NCBI GenBank assembly: GCA_964404065.1
Contig: CAYOIP010000024.1
Span: forward strand, 1-17,362
Origin: UBA7396 sp964404065
GTDB lineage: Bacteria > Patescibacteriota > Gracilibacteria > BD1-5 > UBA6164
Reading direction: 5' to 3'
Length of the DNA stretch: 17,362 nt
Numbering within the stretch: position 1 is the first letter of the stretch; every line of letters begins with the position of its first letter. The translations under genes were made by a program, and so were the position numbers. Below the pieces are notes generated by a model that made no database searches, was not told the DNA's origin, and saw only the letters and a program-made list of their open reading frames with translations. Shown here piece after piece: positions 1 to 9,282 of this stretch.

Positions 1-1
1 A

Positions 2-37
2 AAAAGTGAAATGGGTTTTTATTTCCATTCCACTTTT
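2..37 (+). terminator. Probable terminator of an upstream gene
   Basis: Inverted repeat with arms 2-14 and 25-37 and a 10-base loop. Twelve of 13 positions pair, with one A/C mismatch at 9/30, and the right arm ends in four T. No reading frame is visible before it, so it most likely ends a + strand gene lying left of the window. The short T run keeps confidence moderate. Confidence 0.45.
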
Positions 38-66
38 CAGGGGACAGTTCAAAATAAGAGTTTTTT

Positions 67-93
67 TTGATTTTTAAGAGAAAGATATATAAT
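67..93 (+). promoter_or_regulatory. Promoter of the sbcC-like gene
   Basis: A perfect TATAAT lies at 88-93, with TTGATT at 67-72 (15 bp spacer, shorter than ideal). Transcription would start near 100, giving a leader of about 20 bases without a Shine-Dalgarno before the ATG at 120. Confidence 0.5.
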
Positions 94-119
94 AAAAAAA
101 ATAAAATTAAATTTTATAA

Positions 120-2189
120 ATGAAACTTTTAAGCTTAAAACTCCTACATTATCGCAGATTTAGACAAGAAGAAATCAACTTTAGAGATGATTTCTCTTTA
201 ATTTTTTGAAAAAACTGAGCTTGAAAATCATCTATTTTAGATGCGATTTGATATGCACTTTTTGGACCGAGTAGTAAAGATTTTGTTAGAGTAAATAGAG
301 ACTTTTTAAAAAGTTATTTTTTAACTGACAGAGAACCATCAAAAATTGAGCTAAATTTTCAATACTGAATGTGAAATTATCGCATTGTGAGAATAATTGA
401 TGCTTGAATAAAAAAATTTGCTTCAGATTTTATAGAAGAAAATAAAGATACACTTTTTTGACCTGAATGACTTGAGGTAACATGAGGAGATGAGATTACA
501 AATTATATAAGCGAACTTCTTTGAGTAAATAAAGAAACTTTTTTAAGAAGTGTTTTTGCAAGACAAAAGGATTTAGAAGTTTTATCTGGTTCATTATCTG
601 ATAGAAAAGAGCTTATAAATAAAGTTTTAGGACTTGATAAAATAGAAAATATTATAAAAGATTTTAAAGATGAAGAAAGAGAAAAAAAGACTTTGCTTGA
701 AATATATAAAAAGAAAGTTTCAGATTTTGATGAGGAAAGTATAAAAAAAGAAAAAAAAGAAATTTGAGAAAAAAAGTTAGAATTAGAAAAAACTTTGAAA
801 TTAAAACAAGAAGAACTTGAAATATTAAATAAAAATTTTTTAGGGATAAAGTGAGATTTTGATAGAGAAGATAAAAAAAGAACTGATTTTTTAAATATTT
901 CTAGTCAAATAAATTCTCTTAAAAGTAGGGGAGAGTTTTTTACAAAACAAAATGAGAAAAATATTTCTGATTTAGCTTTATTAAAAGAAAAGATTACAGT
1001 TTTAGAGAAAAAATTTTGAGATGATTTTTTAAAAAAATTAAAGCAAGAAGAAGAAAAACTAGAGAAATTAACTCAAAATAGAGAGAAAGTTTTAAAACTA
1101 AAAATAGAATTAGAAAATAAAATAAAATTTTTAAGAGATGAAGTTAAGGTTTTGCAAAATGAATTTCAAGAATTGCAAAAACTAAAAAATGAAGCTGATT
1201 GTCCGACTTGTAAAAGGCCACTTTGAGATTATTTTCCAAAATTAAGTGAAATTTTAAAACAAAAATTAGATGAAAAAATTAAAATTTGATTAGATTTAAA
1301 AAACTGAGAATATTTAAAGATTTCAAATGAATTAGAAAATTTAGAAAAAGAAATTTCTGAAGTAAAAGCACTTTTAGAAAGCCTAAAAAATGAGGAAAAA
1401 GAGTTTATAAAATCAAATGAAAATAAACTAAATCTAGAAAAAAATATTTTAGAAAATAATTCAAATATAGAGAAAAATAAAAAAGAGTTGAGTGTTTTAG
1501 AAGAAAATCTTAAAAAAATAGACTATAATAGTGAAAATTATGAAAAAATAAAAGTAGTTTTTTATGAAATAAATTCAAATATAAATTCTAAACAAAAAGA
1601 ATTAAATGATATTAAACAAAATATTTTAACTCTAGAATTTAACTTAAAAAATCTAGAAAAGAAACTTTCAGATTTTAAAGATGATAAAAAACAAATAGAT
1701 AATTTTGTTATAGAAATAGATAATTTGAGTTTAAAAAAACAAATAATGTCAGATTATATTATTTATCTTTTAGGCTATTTAAAACCAAGAATTGAAGATT
1801 TAGCTTCAGAATATTTTTCTATAATTACTGACGGAAAATACTTTGAAATTTCTTTAGATGAAGATTATAACATATTAATTGATGGAAAAAATTTAGATTT
1901 ATATTCTGGATGAGAAAGAGATTTGGCAAATCTATGTTTGAGATTAAGTCTTGGGCAAAACTTAACAAGTTCAAAATGAAATCCTATAAATTTTTTAGTT
2001 TTAGATGAAGTGCTTGCTAGTCAAGACAAAGAAAGACAACAAAATATTTTAATAAACCTAAAAAAACTAGAAAATAAATTTTCGCAAATAATTCTCATTT
2101 CTCACTTGGAAGAAATAAAAGATTTAGCAACAAATTTGATAGAAATAAAAGCTTTAAATAGGGAAGAAAGTGTTGTTAATTATTACTAA
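120..2189 (+). CDS. sbcC: SbcC/Rad50-type ATPase (zinc-hook SMC-like)
   Basis: 689-residue DNA-repair ATPase of the SbcC/Rad50 family, which normally works with the SbcD/Mre11 nuclease on DNA ends and hairpins. Seen in order: Walker A GKNGAGKSS at residues 30-38 with all three glycines encoded by TGA; a long charged coiled coil; a zinc-hook CPTC at 361-364; a second coiled coil; ABC signature SGGE at 596-599; Walker B LVLDE ending at D629-E630; H-loop histidine in ILISH at 662. The head domains look complete, so the protein is short because its coils are short (many SbcC proteins have about 1000 residues). The ATG follows a TATAAT box at a normal distance. No sbcD/mre11 is in the window. The TAA stop overlaps the terminator stem. 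Family call is secure; SbcC versus Rad50 naming is arbitrary. Confidence 0.93.
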
Positions 2190-2212
2190 AATGCCAAAAC
2201 TGGCATTTTTTT
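2188..2212 (+). terminator. Terminator of sbcC-like gene
   Basis: Hairpin with arms AAAATGCCA (2188-2196) and TGGCATTTT (2201-2209) around a 4-base loop, followed by T to 2212. It begins inside the TAA stop, and its T run merges with the -35 element of the next promoter. Confidence 0.85.
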
Positions 2213-2239
2213 GATTTTAATGCAAAAATATGATAAAAT
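2211..2239 (+). promoter_or_regulatory. Sigma70-type promoter, extended -10
   Basis: TTGATT at 2211-2216, 17 bp spacer, TAAAAT at 2234-2239 preceded by TGA (extended -10). The 12-mer ATATGATAAAAT at 2228-2239 is identical at two other promoters in the window. The predicted leader to the ATG at 2270 is about 23 bases and AT-rich with no Shine-Dalgarno. Confidence 0.75.
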
Positions 2240-2269
2240 TTTTTAGAATTTATATTTTAAAATAAAATT

Positions 2270-3592
2270 ATGTCAGAAATACAAAAACAAAATCCACAAA
2301 ATCAACAAGAAAATTTTAAAGAACTTCTAAAAAAATATTTGAGAAATAACACAATAGAACCTGAGGAAGCTATGGATTTATTGAAAAAATTTGATTTTAC
2401 TACAAGGGAAATTGTTTCATTTTCTTCAGATCAATTAGTGGATTTAAAAGCTCAATTTTGAGAAGATTTTGAAGCAGAAAACTTCAAAAAATTTTTGCAA
2501 GATATAACTAAATATCACCTAGATATTTCAAAAGCTGATAAAGAAGCTCTTTTTTCTTGAGTTAGTGATTTTGTAGCTTTTAATGAGTGAGAAAAATATT
2601 CTATGGATTTAAAAAATCCTAAAAAGCCAGAATGAATTTCAGAAAAAAGATGGGAACAAGCTCAAAAACTTTTGGATTTAGCAAAAACTTTGGATATAAA
2701 AGATGGAAGTATTTCTTTTATCCCAGATTGACAAGTTATGCTTGATCTTGATATAACTTGAAGTGATTTGTATATAAAACTTGATTGAAATGATGTAATT
2801 ATAACATGACAAAGTGATTGAAAAATGTTTTCACAAAAAGTTTTAATTAAAGATTTTACTAATTTTGTTAAAAATTATGATAGAAATGAGACAAGGAGAG
2901 TTTTAGAAGATATTTGATTTACTGGATGAATGACTTTATGATGAGTTTTGGCTTTTTCATTTAGAACCTGAATTTGACTTTTACTTTGAGCTGTTTGAAC
3001 CTGAATTTGACTTTATAGATGAACTCAATTTCTAAAAAAATATTCTTTATCACAAAATGATGCAGTTAGTGTTTTTAAGGAAAATAAAGATAATCCAGAA
3101 GTTGTAAAATCTTATTTATTTTTATCTCAAGTTTGATATATAACTTGATATGATAATTGAACTTTTACTACGATTGACGGGGAAAAAATATCTAAAGATG
3201 AAGTTTTTTTAAGAGAAAAGTCATTTGATGATAAAGATATTTTAAAATATCAACTTTTATCTTGATTAAAAGAAAAATGATTTTCACCAAAATTTTTAGG
3301 TGATTGAAAATATGAATTAGATATGATTTGACTTTGAGATAATAGTTTAATAAATTTTGAAAAAAACTGAAAAATAAAATTTTCAACAAGTGTTTTTGAA
3401 AATTGAAGAGAATTTGAGTTTAATGATGTAAAAGTTGCTTTTGAAAAAATACAGAAAATTAACCAATATTTAAAACTTCAATCAAACATTAGAAACACTA
3501 ATAATTCTCAAGATAGTTTTAATAGTTTGTTTAATGATAATAATAGCGACAATATTAAATTAGATAAACTGAAAAAAGAAATTTGATCATAA
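2270..3592 (+). CDS. Hypothetical protein with glycine-zipper membrane segment
   Basis: 440-residue protein of unknown function. The N-terminal 70 residues are polar and helical (Gln/Asn/Glu/Lys-rich). Residues about 85-205 look like a mixed alpha/beta soluble domain. Residues about 216-251 form the only strongly hydrophobic stretch, extremely rich in glycine at short intervals (TGIGLL, GAVGTGIGLY), which suggests a glycine zipper that spans or packs in a membrane. A further soluble domain follows, ending in an Asn/Asp/Ser-rich tail. No signal peptide is visible. Most glycines, especially in the hydrophobic stretch, are TGA, so standard-code translation would stop at residue 63. It has its own promoter and terminator, and sits between the sbcC-like gene and the lysozyme-like gene. 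I do not recognise the family. Confidence 0.85.
2964..3014 (+). repeat. Direct repeat coding duplicated TGIGL segment
   Basis: The 18-base unit at 2964-2981 recurs exactly at 2997-3014, an offset of 33 bases. Being in frame, it makes two copies of Thr-Gly-Ile-Gly-Leu 11 residues apart within the hydrophobic segment of the surrounding gene. Confidence 0.7.
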
Positions 3593-3598
3593 AAAATA

Positions 3599-3626
3599 TT
3601 GACAACGATAAAAAAAAGATTATAAA
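3599..3626 (+). promoter_or_regulatory. Promoter embedded in a terminator hairpin
   Basis: Perfect TTGACA at 3599-3604, 16 bp spacer, TATAAA at 3621-3626. The -10 lies in the left arm of the hairpin at 3610-3660. A transcript starting near 3633 would lack that arm, so the hairpin would act only on read-through from the upstream gene. Confidence 0.65.
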
Positions 3627-3660
3627 TAATTACTATTATTAATTTTATAATCTTTTTTTT
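3610..3660 (+). terminator. Long-stem terminator abutting the next start codon
   Basis: Uninterrupted 17-bp inverted repeat, arms 3610-3626 and 3644-3660, with a 17-base loop. The right arm ends in eight T immediately followed by the ATG at 3661. The stem is almost all A-T. It would end transcripts of the glycine-zipper gene. Confidence 0.7.
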
Positions 3661-5412
3661 ATGTCATTAGTAACTTTATGAAGTAGTAATTATTCAAATT
3701 GAGCTTTGAATTCTACAATTTTAGATAGCACTAGAGGATTTTTTAATAAAAAACTTTTTATTGCACTATGACTTTCAGCTGCATTGCATTCATCACCTAG
3801 TTTTGGAAATGTTGATGAAAATCCACAATCTAATCAAATAACTACTGATATTATTTCTGTTGCTCCACAAAAGCAAGAAAAACTACAAATCGCAAAAGCG
3901 GTGACTTGAGATAGTGTTTCTAGTTTTATGTTAAGATCTTTTTGAAAACTTGAAGGTTGGAATTTGCTAGTAGAAAAATGAAGTTGAAAAAGAGTTTTAG
4001 ATCCAAGAAAAGATTTAACAGCTTGAAAAGATTATATTTTAGCAAGAAGTGAAGAAGAAGCTCAAAGATTAACGAAAATGTTTCAAAAAAAATCACAAAC
4101 TCAACAAGCTAAAAAAGAAATTCCAAAATATGAAATAAGAAAACAAGTTAGTTTTCAAGATAAGCTTGATTATGAAAGTTTTTTAAAATGAATAACTTGA
4201 ATAGAGAGTTCCGGGTGAGATTATAGTGTTGATACTTCACATTTAAAAGATAAATATAATATAAAATTTGAAGAAATAGCTTTTTGATTTACTCAATTTA
4301 CTAGAGAAACTTTAGCATCTTTTTGAATAGTTTCAGAAGAAGATATTTTAAGATTTAAAAAATCTCCTAAATTACAAGAAGAGTTAATGGTAAAATTAAC
4401 TGATAGAAATTATAATTATGCATTAAATAGTAGTTATATTACATGATTAATGGAATATTGAGTTGAATTACATAAAATACTTGCAGCAGGGCATTATATG
4501 TGAATATGATGAGTAGAAAAAGTTGCAAAAAGAGCATTACAAAAAGAAAATCCTGTAGAGTATTTTTATAAAAGAACAAAAAAAATTACAGATCAAATAT
4601 GAAGAGTTTCAGTTTTTGATTATATGCATATAGTTGATTCAGTATATTCAAAACCTTGAAATAATAATATTGCTTTTACAAATCCAGAAACTTTGCACAT
4701 TGAAACACCAAAGAGAGTTGAACAACCAGGTTTATTAGCAAAATTAGAAGTTCCTGAAACGGTAGTGAATTTAATAGAGCAACAAAAAATTGAAACGTCA
4801 CAAACTGAAGTTTATCTCCCAAATCAAGCAGCAAATGATGAATGAATTAATTTAAGATTAGATACAGAATTAAAATCTTCAAATATTGATACTACAAAAT
4901 CATGAATTATTCTAACAAGTTGAGTAAAAGTTTGAAATGTTTCTCAAGTAGCAACTGAGCATTATAGATGAAAATTAATTGCAGAACTTGAAAAATGAGA
5001 ATTTACTTGATTGTCTAAAGAAGCAAAACAAAATCTTATTTCAACCATATCTGGTGTAGAAGATTTTGAAGCATTTTATTCAGGTCAAGTTGAAGCTCAT
5101 AGAAAAATTGTAAGTAAAAAAGTAATATGACTTGATGATAAAATGTTTATAGGATTTGCTAAAAATACTGAAAATCTAAAAAATATACAAGCAAATAATT
5201 GAATTTATAATAATTCTATATTGCCAAAATTGATGAAATTAAATGAAAAATCATCTCAAGAAATGAATGCGCTACTTTTACAAAGAATAGAGTCGTTTAA
5301 TATGATACCACAACTTGAAAAGTTACGTGATAAAGCAAAAAAAGCTATTGTTGCAACTCAAGAAAAACTTGATACACAAGCTAATGGAGATAAATATAGA
5401 AAAGCTGCTTAA
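3661..5412 (+). CDS. Exported lysozyme/lytic-transglycosylase-like protein
   Basis: 583-residue protein. A hydrophobic core at residues 32-42, preceded by paired lysines and followed by SSPSFG near 44-49, resembles a Sec signal peptide with an unusually long (about 30-residue) N-region. Residues about 170-330 show the order of landmarks of the SLT/goose-lysozyme fold: GIESSGGDY with candidate catalytic Glu182, then GFTQFTRETLASFGI from 209 (compare the G-x-x-Q-F-x-x-x-T family motif), then LAAGHYMGIGG at 274-284 (compare the LAAYNAG-type motif). Such enzymes cleave the MurNAc-GlcNAc bond of peptidoglycan. The C-terminal 250 residues are helical and unrecognised. The start is the first ATG after the promoter, although it abuts the T run of the terminator. 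The next gene has a peptidoglycan-binding-like domain, supporting a cell-wall role. Catalytic activity is inferred from motif order. Confidence 0.78.
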
Positions 5413-5440
5413 AATATGTCAAATTTTTGACATATTTTTT
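5411..5440 (+). terminator. Terminator overlapping stop and next -35
   Basis: A 13-bp perfect stem with arms 5411-5423 and 5426-5438 and a T run continuing to 5443. The left arm includes the last two bases of the TAA stop, and the right arm contains TTGACA, the -35 of the next promoter. Confidence 0.8.
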
Positions 5441-5455
5441 TTTATATGATAAAAT
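5427..5455 (+). promoter_or_regulatory. Consensus sigma70 promoter, extended -10
   Basis: Perfect TTGACA at 5427-5432, 17 bp spacer, TAAAAT at 5450-5455 with TGA just upstream (extended -10; shared ATATGATAAAAT at 5444-5455). It is the closest to consensus in the window. The leader to the ATG at 5510 is about 48 bases, AT-rich, and lacks a Shine-Dalgarno. Confidence 0.8.
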
Positions 5456-5509
5456 GAGTCTGTTATTTTAAAAAAATAAAAATAAATTTTATATTTTAAT
5501 TTTAAAAAT

Positions 5510-7246
5510 ATGGGAATAGAAAATAATCAAGCTGTTATATCAATTGATAGTTATAAGTGAGTTTTAGAAAATAATAAAAATGTTTCTAGAGAAGCTCTTT
5601 TAAATGCGGCTAAAAAACTTATAGCAAGTAATTGAGAAATTTCTAAAGAAGAAATAGATGCTTTATTTAGAGTATTTGATCAAGAAAAAGCTAAAATTGA
5701 TGAATGGCTAAAGGTAAATGAAAGAATGATATCAGAAGATACAAAATGTTCTTTAAAAGATTTATTTACAGAGTGTAAAGACTTAGGAAAAGCAAAACCA
5801 AAAACTGAAAGACCAGCAAAACCAAAAGTTGAAAAAAAAGAAAAAACTGAAGCTGAAAAAATAGCTGATGCAATTACATATAATAAAAAACATTTAACTG
5901 AAAAACAAGTAAAAGCAGTTCAATGATTGTTAAAATTAGAACAAACTTGAAAAGTTGATGAAGCTTTTGTTAAAGCTGTTGAGAAGTTTCAAGAAACTAA
6001 TAAATTAACAAAAGATTGAAAAGTTTGAGATAAAACTTTAACAAAAATGGGATTGAAAGAAGATAAAAAAGAAGAAAAGGAAAGTGATAGAGATAGAATG
6101 ATTAGATTAGCTAGAGAACAAGCATGATTACCAGCAGAAGATAAAAAATCAGCAAAACCAGCAGAGAAACCAAAGGAAGAAGCTATCAAAAATCCATGGC
6201 CAGAAGGTTCTGAAAAAGCTATAGCTTGGGCAAAACTTCCTAAAGATGTTCAACAAAAATTAGGTATGGCAGATCCAACTGATGAAATAATTGTTGCAAG
6301 AATTAGTTCAAGCAAATGAGATGATAAATCAATTTTTTCAAAAATTTGATGAATGTTTAGTGAAGATAAATCAAAAGAACCTGAAGCTGAAAAACTAGCA
6401 GAAGGTGAAAGAATAGCTGTTCAAGAAGTAGAAGCTTTAGCTAGAGCTGTGGAAGCAGTAGCAAGCTGAAAAGAAACTTTAACTTCTACTGATATTGCAA
6501 AATCAATTGAAGCAATTAGAAAAATTATTGATAATTGAATTGAGTCTGGTGAAGAGCAAGAATTAACAGCTTTAATCAAAGATTTACAAGATAGAAAAAT
6601 TATTAAAAAAGTTCCTGGAATAAAAGATGGAAAATTAGAAAAATGACAAGATTTAGTAAAATTATGAGAAACTGTTATTTCTAGATTAGAAAAAGTAAAA
6701 TCATCTTTAGAATCTGAAGAAGCAAATAATAAAGAAAAAGCTTCGGAAGCTAAAAGAAAGGCAGATGAAGAAAAAGAAAAACAAGCTAAAACTGAGGCTG
6801 ATAAAAAAAGATTAGCAGAAGAAAGATTAGCTAAAGAAAAATCAGATTTTGTTGATGCCGTTGGAAAAATAGAAATTTCTCCAAAAGAAATAAATGATTA
6901 TGTTGATTTAAAGGTAAAAGAATTAAGTGGAAAACTTGATTCACATGAAGAAAAAGTTGAATTTAAAGAAAAAGTAAAACCAGAACTTGAAAAATTAAAA
7001 GTTAAAGAAAATGATAAAACTTTCTTTGATTTAACTTCAGGACTAAAATTAGAATGAGAAAAAGCTTCTTATAAAATTGGTTTCAATGTTAATCCATCAT
7101 GATTTGATAGTTATGATAGTAAAAAATCTTATATAGTTCAAGTTAAAGATTTAAAAGTTGAAAGTAATAAAGAATCTATTAAAAAAGCAGTTATTGAAGC
7201 TTATAAAGCTCAAATTGATGCCAAAGTTACAGAGCTTACAAAATAA
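5510..7246 (+). CDS. Protein with peptidoglycan-binding-like domain and coiled coil
   Basis: 578-residue, highly charged protein. Residues about 129-181 fit the peptidoglycan-binding domain 1 pattern: LTEKQVKAVQGLL, then FVKAVEKFQETNKL, then DGKVGDKTL, matching the family's x-V-x-x-L-Q ... A-V-x-x-F-Q ... D-G-x-V-G-x-x-T spacing. A Lys/Pro/Glu-rich linker (about 96-118) precedes it. A Glu/Lys/Ala coiled coil spans about 400-450, and a final domain of about 130 residues has alternating strands and helices. No signal peptide or membrane segment is visible, which is odd for a cell-wall binder: it may leave by another route, or the domain may bind something else. It follows the lysozyme-like gene but has its own promoter. 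The domain assignment is by pattern; the overall function is unknown. Confidence 0.8.
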
Positions 7247-7252
7247 AATTTT

Positions 7253-7306
7253 AGTCAAATTCAAGAAAAAACTCTCCAATTGGAGAGTTTTTTCTTGAAT
7301 TTGACT
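7253..7306. terminator. 54-bp perfect palindrome acting as terminator
   Basis: Every base from 7253 to 7279 is complementary to 7306 back to 7280. The core ACTCTCCA/TGGAGAGT flanked by A6 and T6 is a textbook intrinsic terminator in both directions, and the palindrome extends well beyond it. It lies 6 bases after the stop of the peptidoglycan-binding-like gene, and its right end supplies part of the next -35. Confidence 0.85.
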
Positions 7307-7333
7307 TGAAAAAGTAAAAAAATATATTAAAAT
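7306..7333 (+). promoter_or_regulatory. Promoter of 136-residue protein gene
   Basis: TTGAAA at 7306-7311, 16 bp spacer, TAAAAT at 7328-7333. A second -35 candidate, TTGACT at 7301-7306, lies inside the palindrome but is 21 bp from the -10. The leader to the ATG at 7358 is about 18 bases with no Shine-Dalgarno. Confidence 0.55.
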
Positions 7334-7357
7334 TTTTTCCTATTAAATTATTAAAAT

Positions 7358-7768
7358 ATGGAAACAGATAGATTTATAACCGAGTGAGTAACAGATATTT
7401 CAAGAATTCATTTAGGTGAATTCAGTTTTTTGTGATCTTCAAAATTGGCAAAATTATACTTGAAAAAAGCAAAATGAGTTTTAAACGAAGTAAAGGATTA
7501 TAAAATAAAAGAAAAACTTTTAGTAGAAATTGAAAATGTAAGTAGAAAATGTGATGAACTTTTAGATAGTTTTGAAGAATTTCAAAGATTTAAATCAAAA
7601 GCAAAAACGGTTTGAATTATTCAGAAAGTTACAAAAGCAGTGGTCTTGATTATAGCTCTTAGAGAAATGAATAATTTGCATAAATATGTTTCCATACATC
7701 TTCAAGAGATACATTCTGAAATTTCTAGGACTTTAAGATGGCAAGAGGAGTCTTTTTGAATAAGATAA
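7358..7768 (+). CDS. Hypothetical helical protein
   Basis: 136-residue, mostly helical, charged protein that I do not recognise. Residues about 36-85 (Lys/Glu/Leu heptad-like) look like a coiled coil. About 86-105 is moderately hydrophobic (VGII..., AVVLIIAL) but contains lysines, so an amphipathic helix is likelier than a membrane span. Four TGA codons are read as glycine. It is monocistronic, with a promoter directly upstream. Its TAA stop at 7766-7768 touches the stop codon of the convergent metallo-beta-lactamase-fold gene without one spare base, and no terminator hairpin lies between them. Confidence 0.8.
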
Positions 7769-9256
7769 TTATTTTATATACCTTTCCACAAAACTTTGGG
7801 CATCTTTCCCTAAACTTGCTCTTTTAAAATGAAGAGCGAATTTTTTGTATAAAATATCATTGTTTATAAAATTTGCTCAAAGCATAGTCCAAACTCTATA
7901 AGTTTTTTTAGGGTTTAATTTATGCCAAAAATTTGAGTAAAGTTCTTGAGTTCCTTCTAAAAAATCCTCTAAATCATTTGCCCAATAATCTTCGTTATAA
8001 TCTTCATGTTTTCATCTTTCTTCTTCAAATTTTATGCTTCAAAATGAGAAAAAATAATTTCTTTCAAAATATTCTTCCACGTTTCAGTATCTAATTTTTA
8101 CAACATATTTATGATTTTTTGAAGTTAAAATAGCATTTTTTAAATTATCTTCAGAGTTAGCCATCCGATAAGGAAGAAATTTATTATTTAACATTTCTAA
8201 AATCTTTTGTTCCTGAGCTTTGAAGTTTCATTTTCTATTGTCCAGTGGCCCAACTTTATCTTCTTTAAAAGCATTTAAGTCAAGATTTGTTTCAGGATTT
8301 GGCATTTCAATATTTTTTAAAAATGGAATATTTCAAGTTATTTCAAATTTTCTTCATTCTATTGTATAAGTTTTTCCTGGTTCAAAATGCGTAATAGGGA
8401 AGTTTCTACCATATTTTTTTGATGCAGTTTTTTCAAGTTTTGCTTCTTCATCTAGTTTTAAAATTCTTAAAGCTAAAAATTCAGGATTTGGATGAACTAT
8501 TCATTGTCCGATAACTCATTTCATAAAATAAGGAAGCTCCTGAATATCGCTACACTCAACAAAATCTTCTTCAAAACGGAAATAATTGTATTCTATTTCT
8601 TCAATTCTTTGCTCCAAATATTGCTTTAAAATATTTTTTCTTTCCTCTATACTTCTTGCTTCAACGATTTTGAAATTTCCTGGAAGTTCATTTCTTGTGC
8701 TTAGATAAAGCGCTTGTTCGTAGTTTTTTGCAGTAAATAAATCATAAAGCATATTTATAACATCTTCTCTTTCTGGAGGAACTGTATCTACATCAGTATA
8801 AATAAGTTCTGTATCATTTGAAATTGCAAGAGTCATCACATCATCCTCATTTGTTAGATAATCATTTTCAAAAATTATTCCTGTTATATCAATTCATTTT
8901 AAATTAAAAGTAACTCAAGATTTCAGTATTTCAATTTTTTGTTTTGGAAGATATTTTTCAAAAAGTGGTACTAAAAAAATTAAAGTTTCAGGGATTAATA
9001 AAAGAGGTCTTGGTTTTTGAGTTTCGTAAATTTTTATAAGAGTGTATGGGTCAAGATGATCACAATGTGAATGACTGATAAAAATAGCATCAATTCACAT
9101 TTTCTCAAAATCTATTTCAATTTTTGGATATCTTGCCATCATATCTCAAAAAGCATAATCAGAAAGCCAAGCATCAGATAATATTTTAACAGTTTCTCAA
9201 GAAGAATTTTTCATTTCAACTAGAAATTCTGAATGTCATAAATAGTGTAGTTTCAT
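7769..9256 (-). CDS. Metallo-beta-lactamase-fold metal-dependent hydrolase
   Basis: 495-residue protein. Residues 1-200 look like a metallo-beta-lactamase fold: an N-terminal LHYLGHSEFLVE strand pair, the metal-binding HSHCDHLD (His62, His64, Asp66, His67), then DDVMTLAI and IYTDVDTVPPE, where Asp of TDVD could be the metal-bridging residue. The N-terminal pattern recalls UlaG-like and CMP-NeuAc hydroxylase-like members rather than class B lactamases. The C-terminal 290 residues form an extra domain rich in aromatic and charged residues that I do not recognise. Substrate unknown; the phosphodiesterase and sugar-lactonase activities of the superfamily are possibilities only. The start is the first ATG after the promoter in the divergent region. 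The tail abuts the gene at 7358-7768. Confidence 0.87.
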
Positions 9257-9282
9257 AAAAATTTGTTAGGAATATTTTTTGG

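Noticed and set aside
3192..3389. Minus-strand hydrophobic open frame in the glycine-zipper gene, and similar antisense frames at 5989-6189, 11942-12175, 14265-14480
   Set aside because: Each is opposite a supported gene and shows only composition-driven Leu/Phe/Ile/Ser content.
3627..3660. Riboswitch or attenuator before the lysozyme-like gene
   Set aside because: The inverted repeat is a simple A-T stem explained by termination plus an embedded promoter; no conserved aptamer features are visible.
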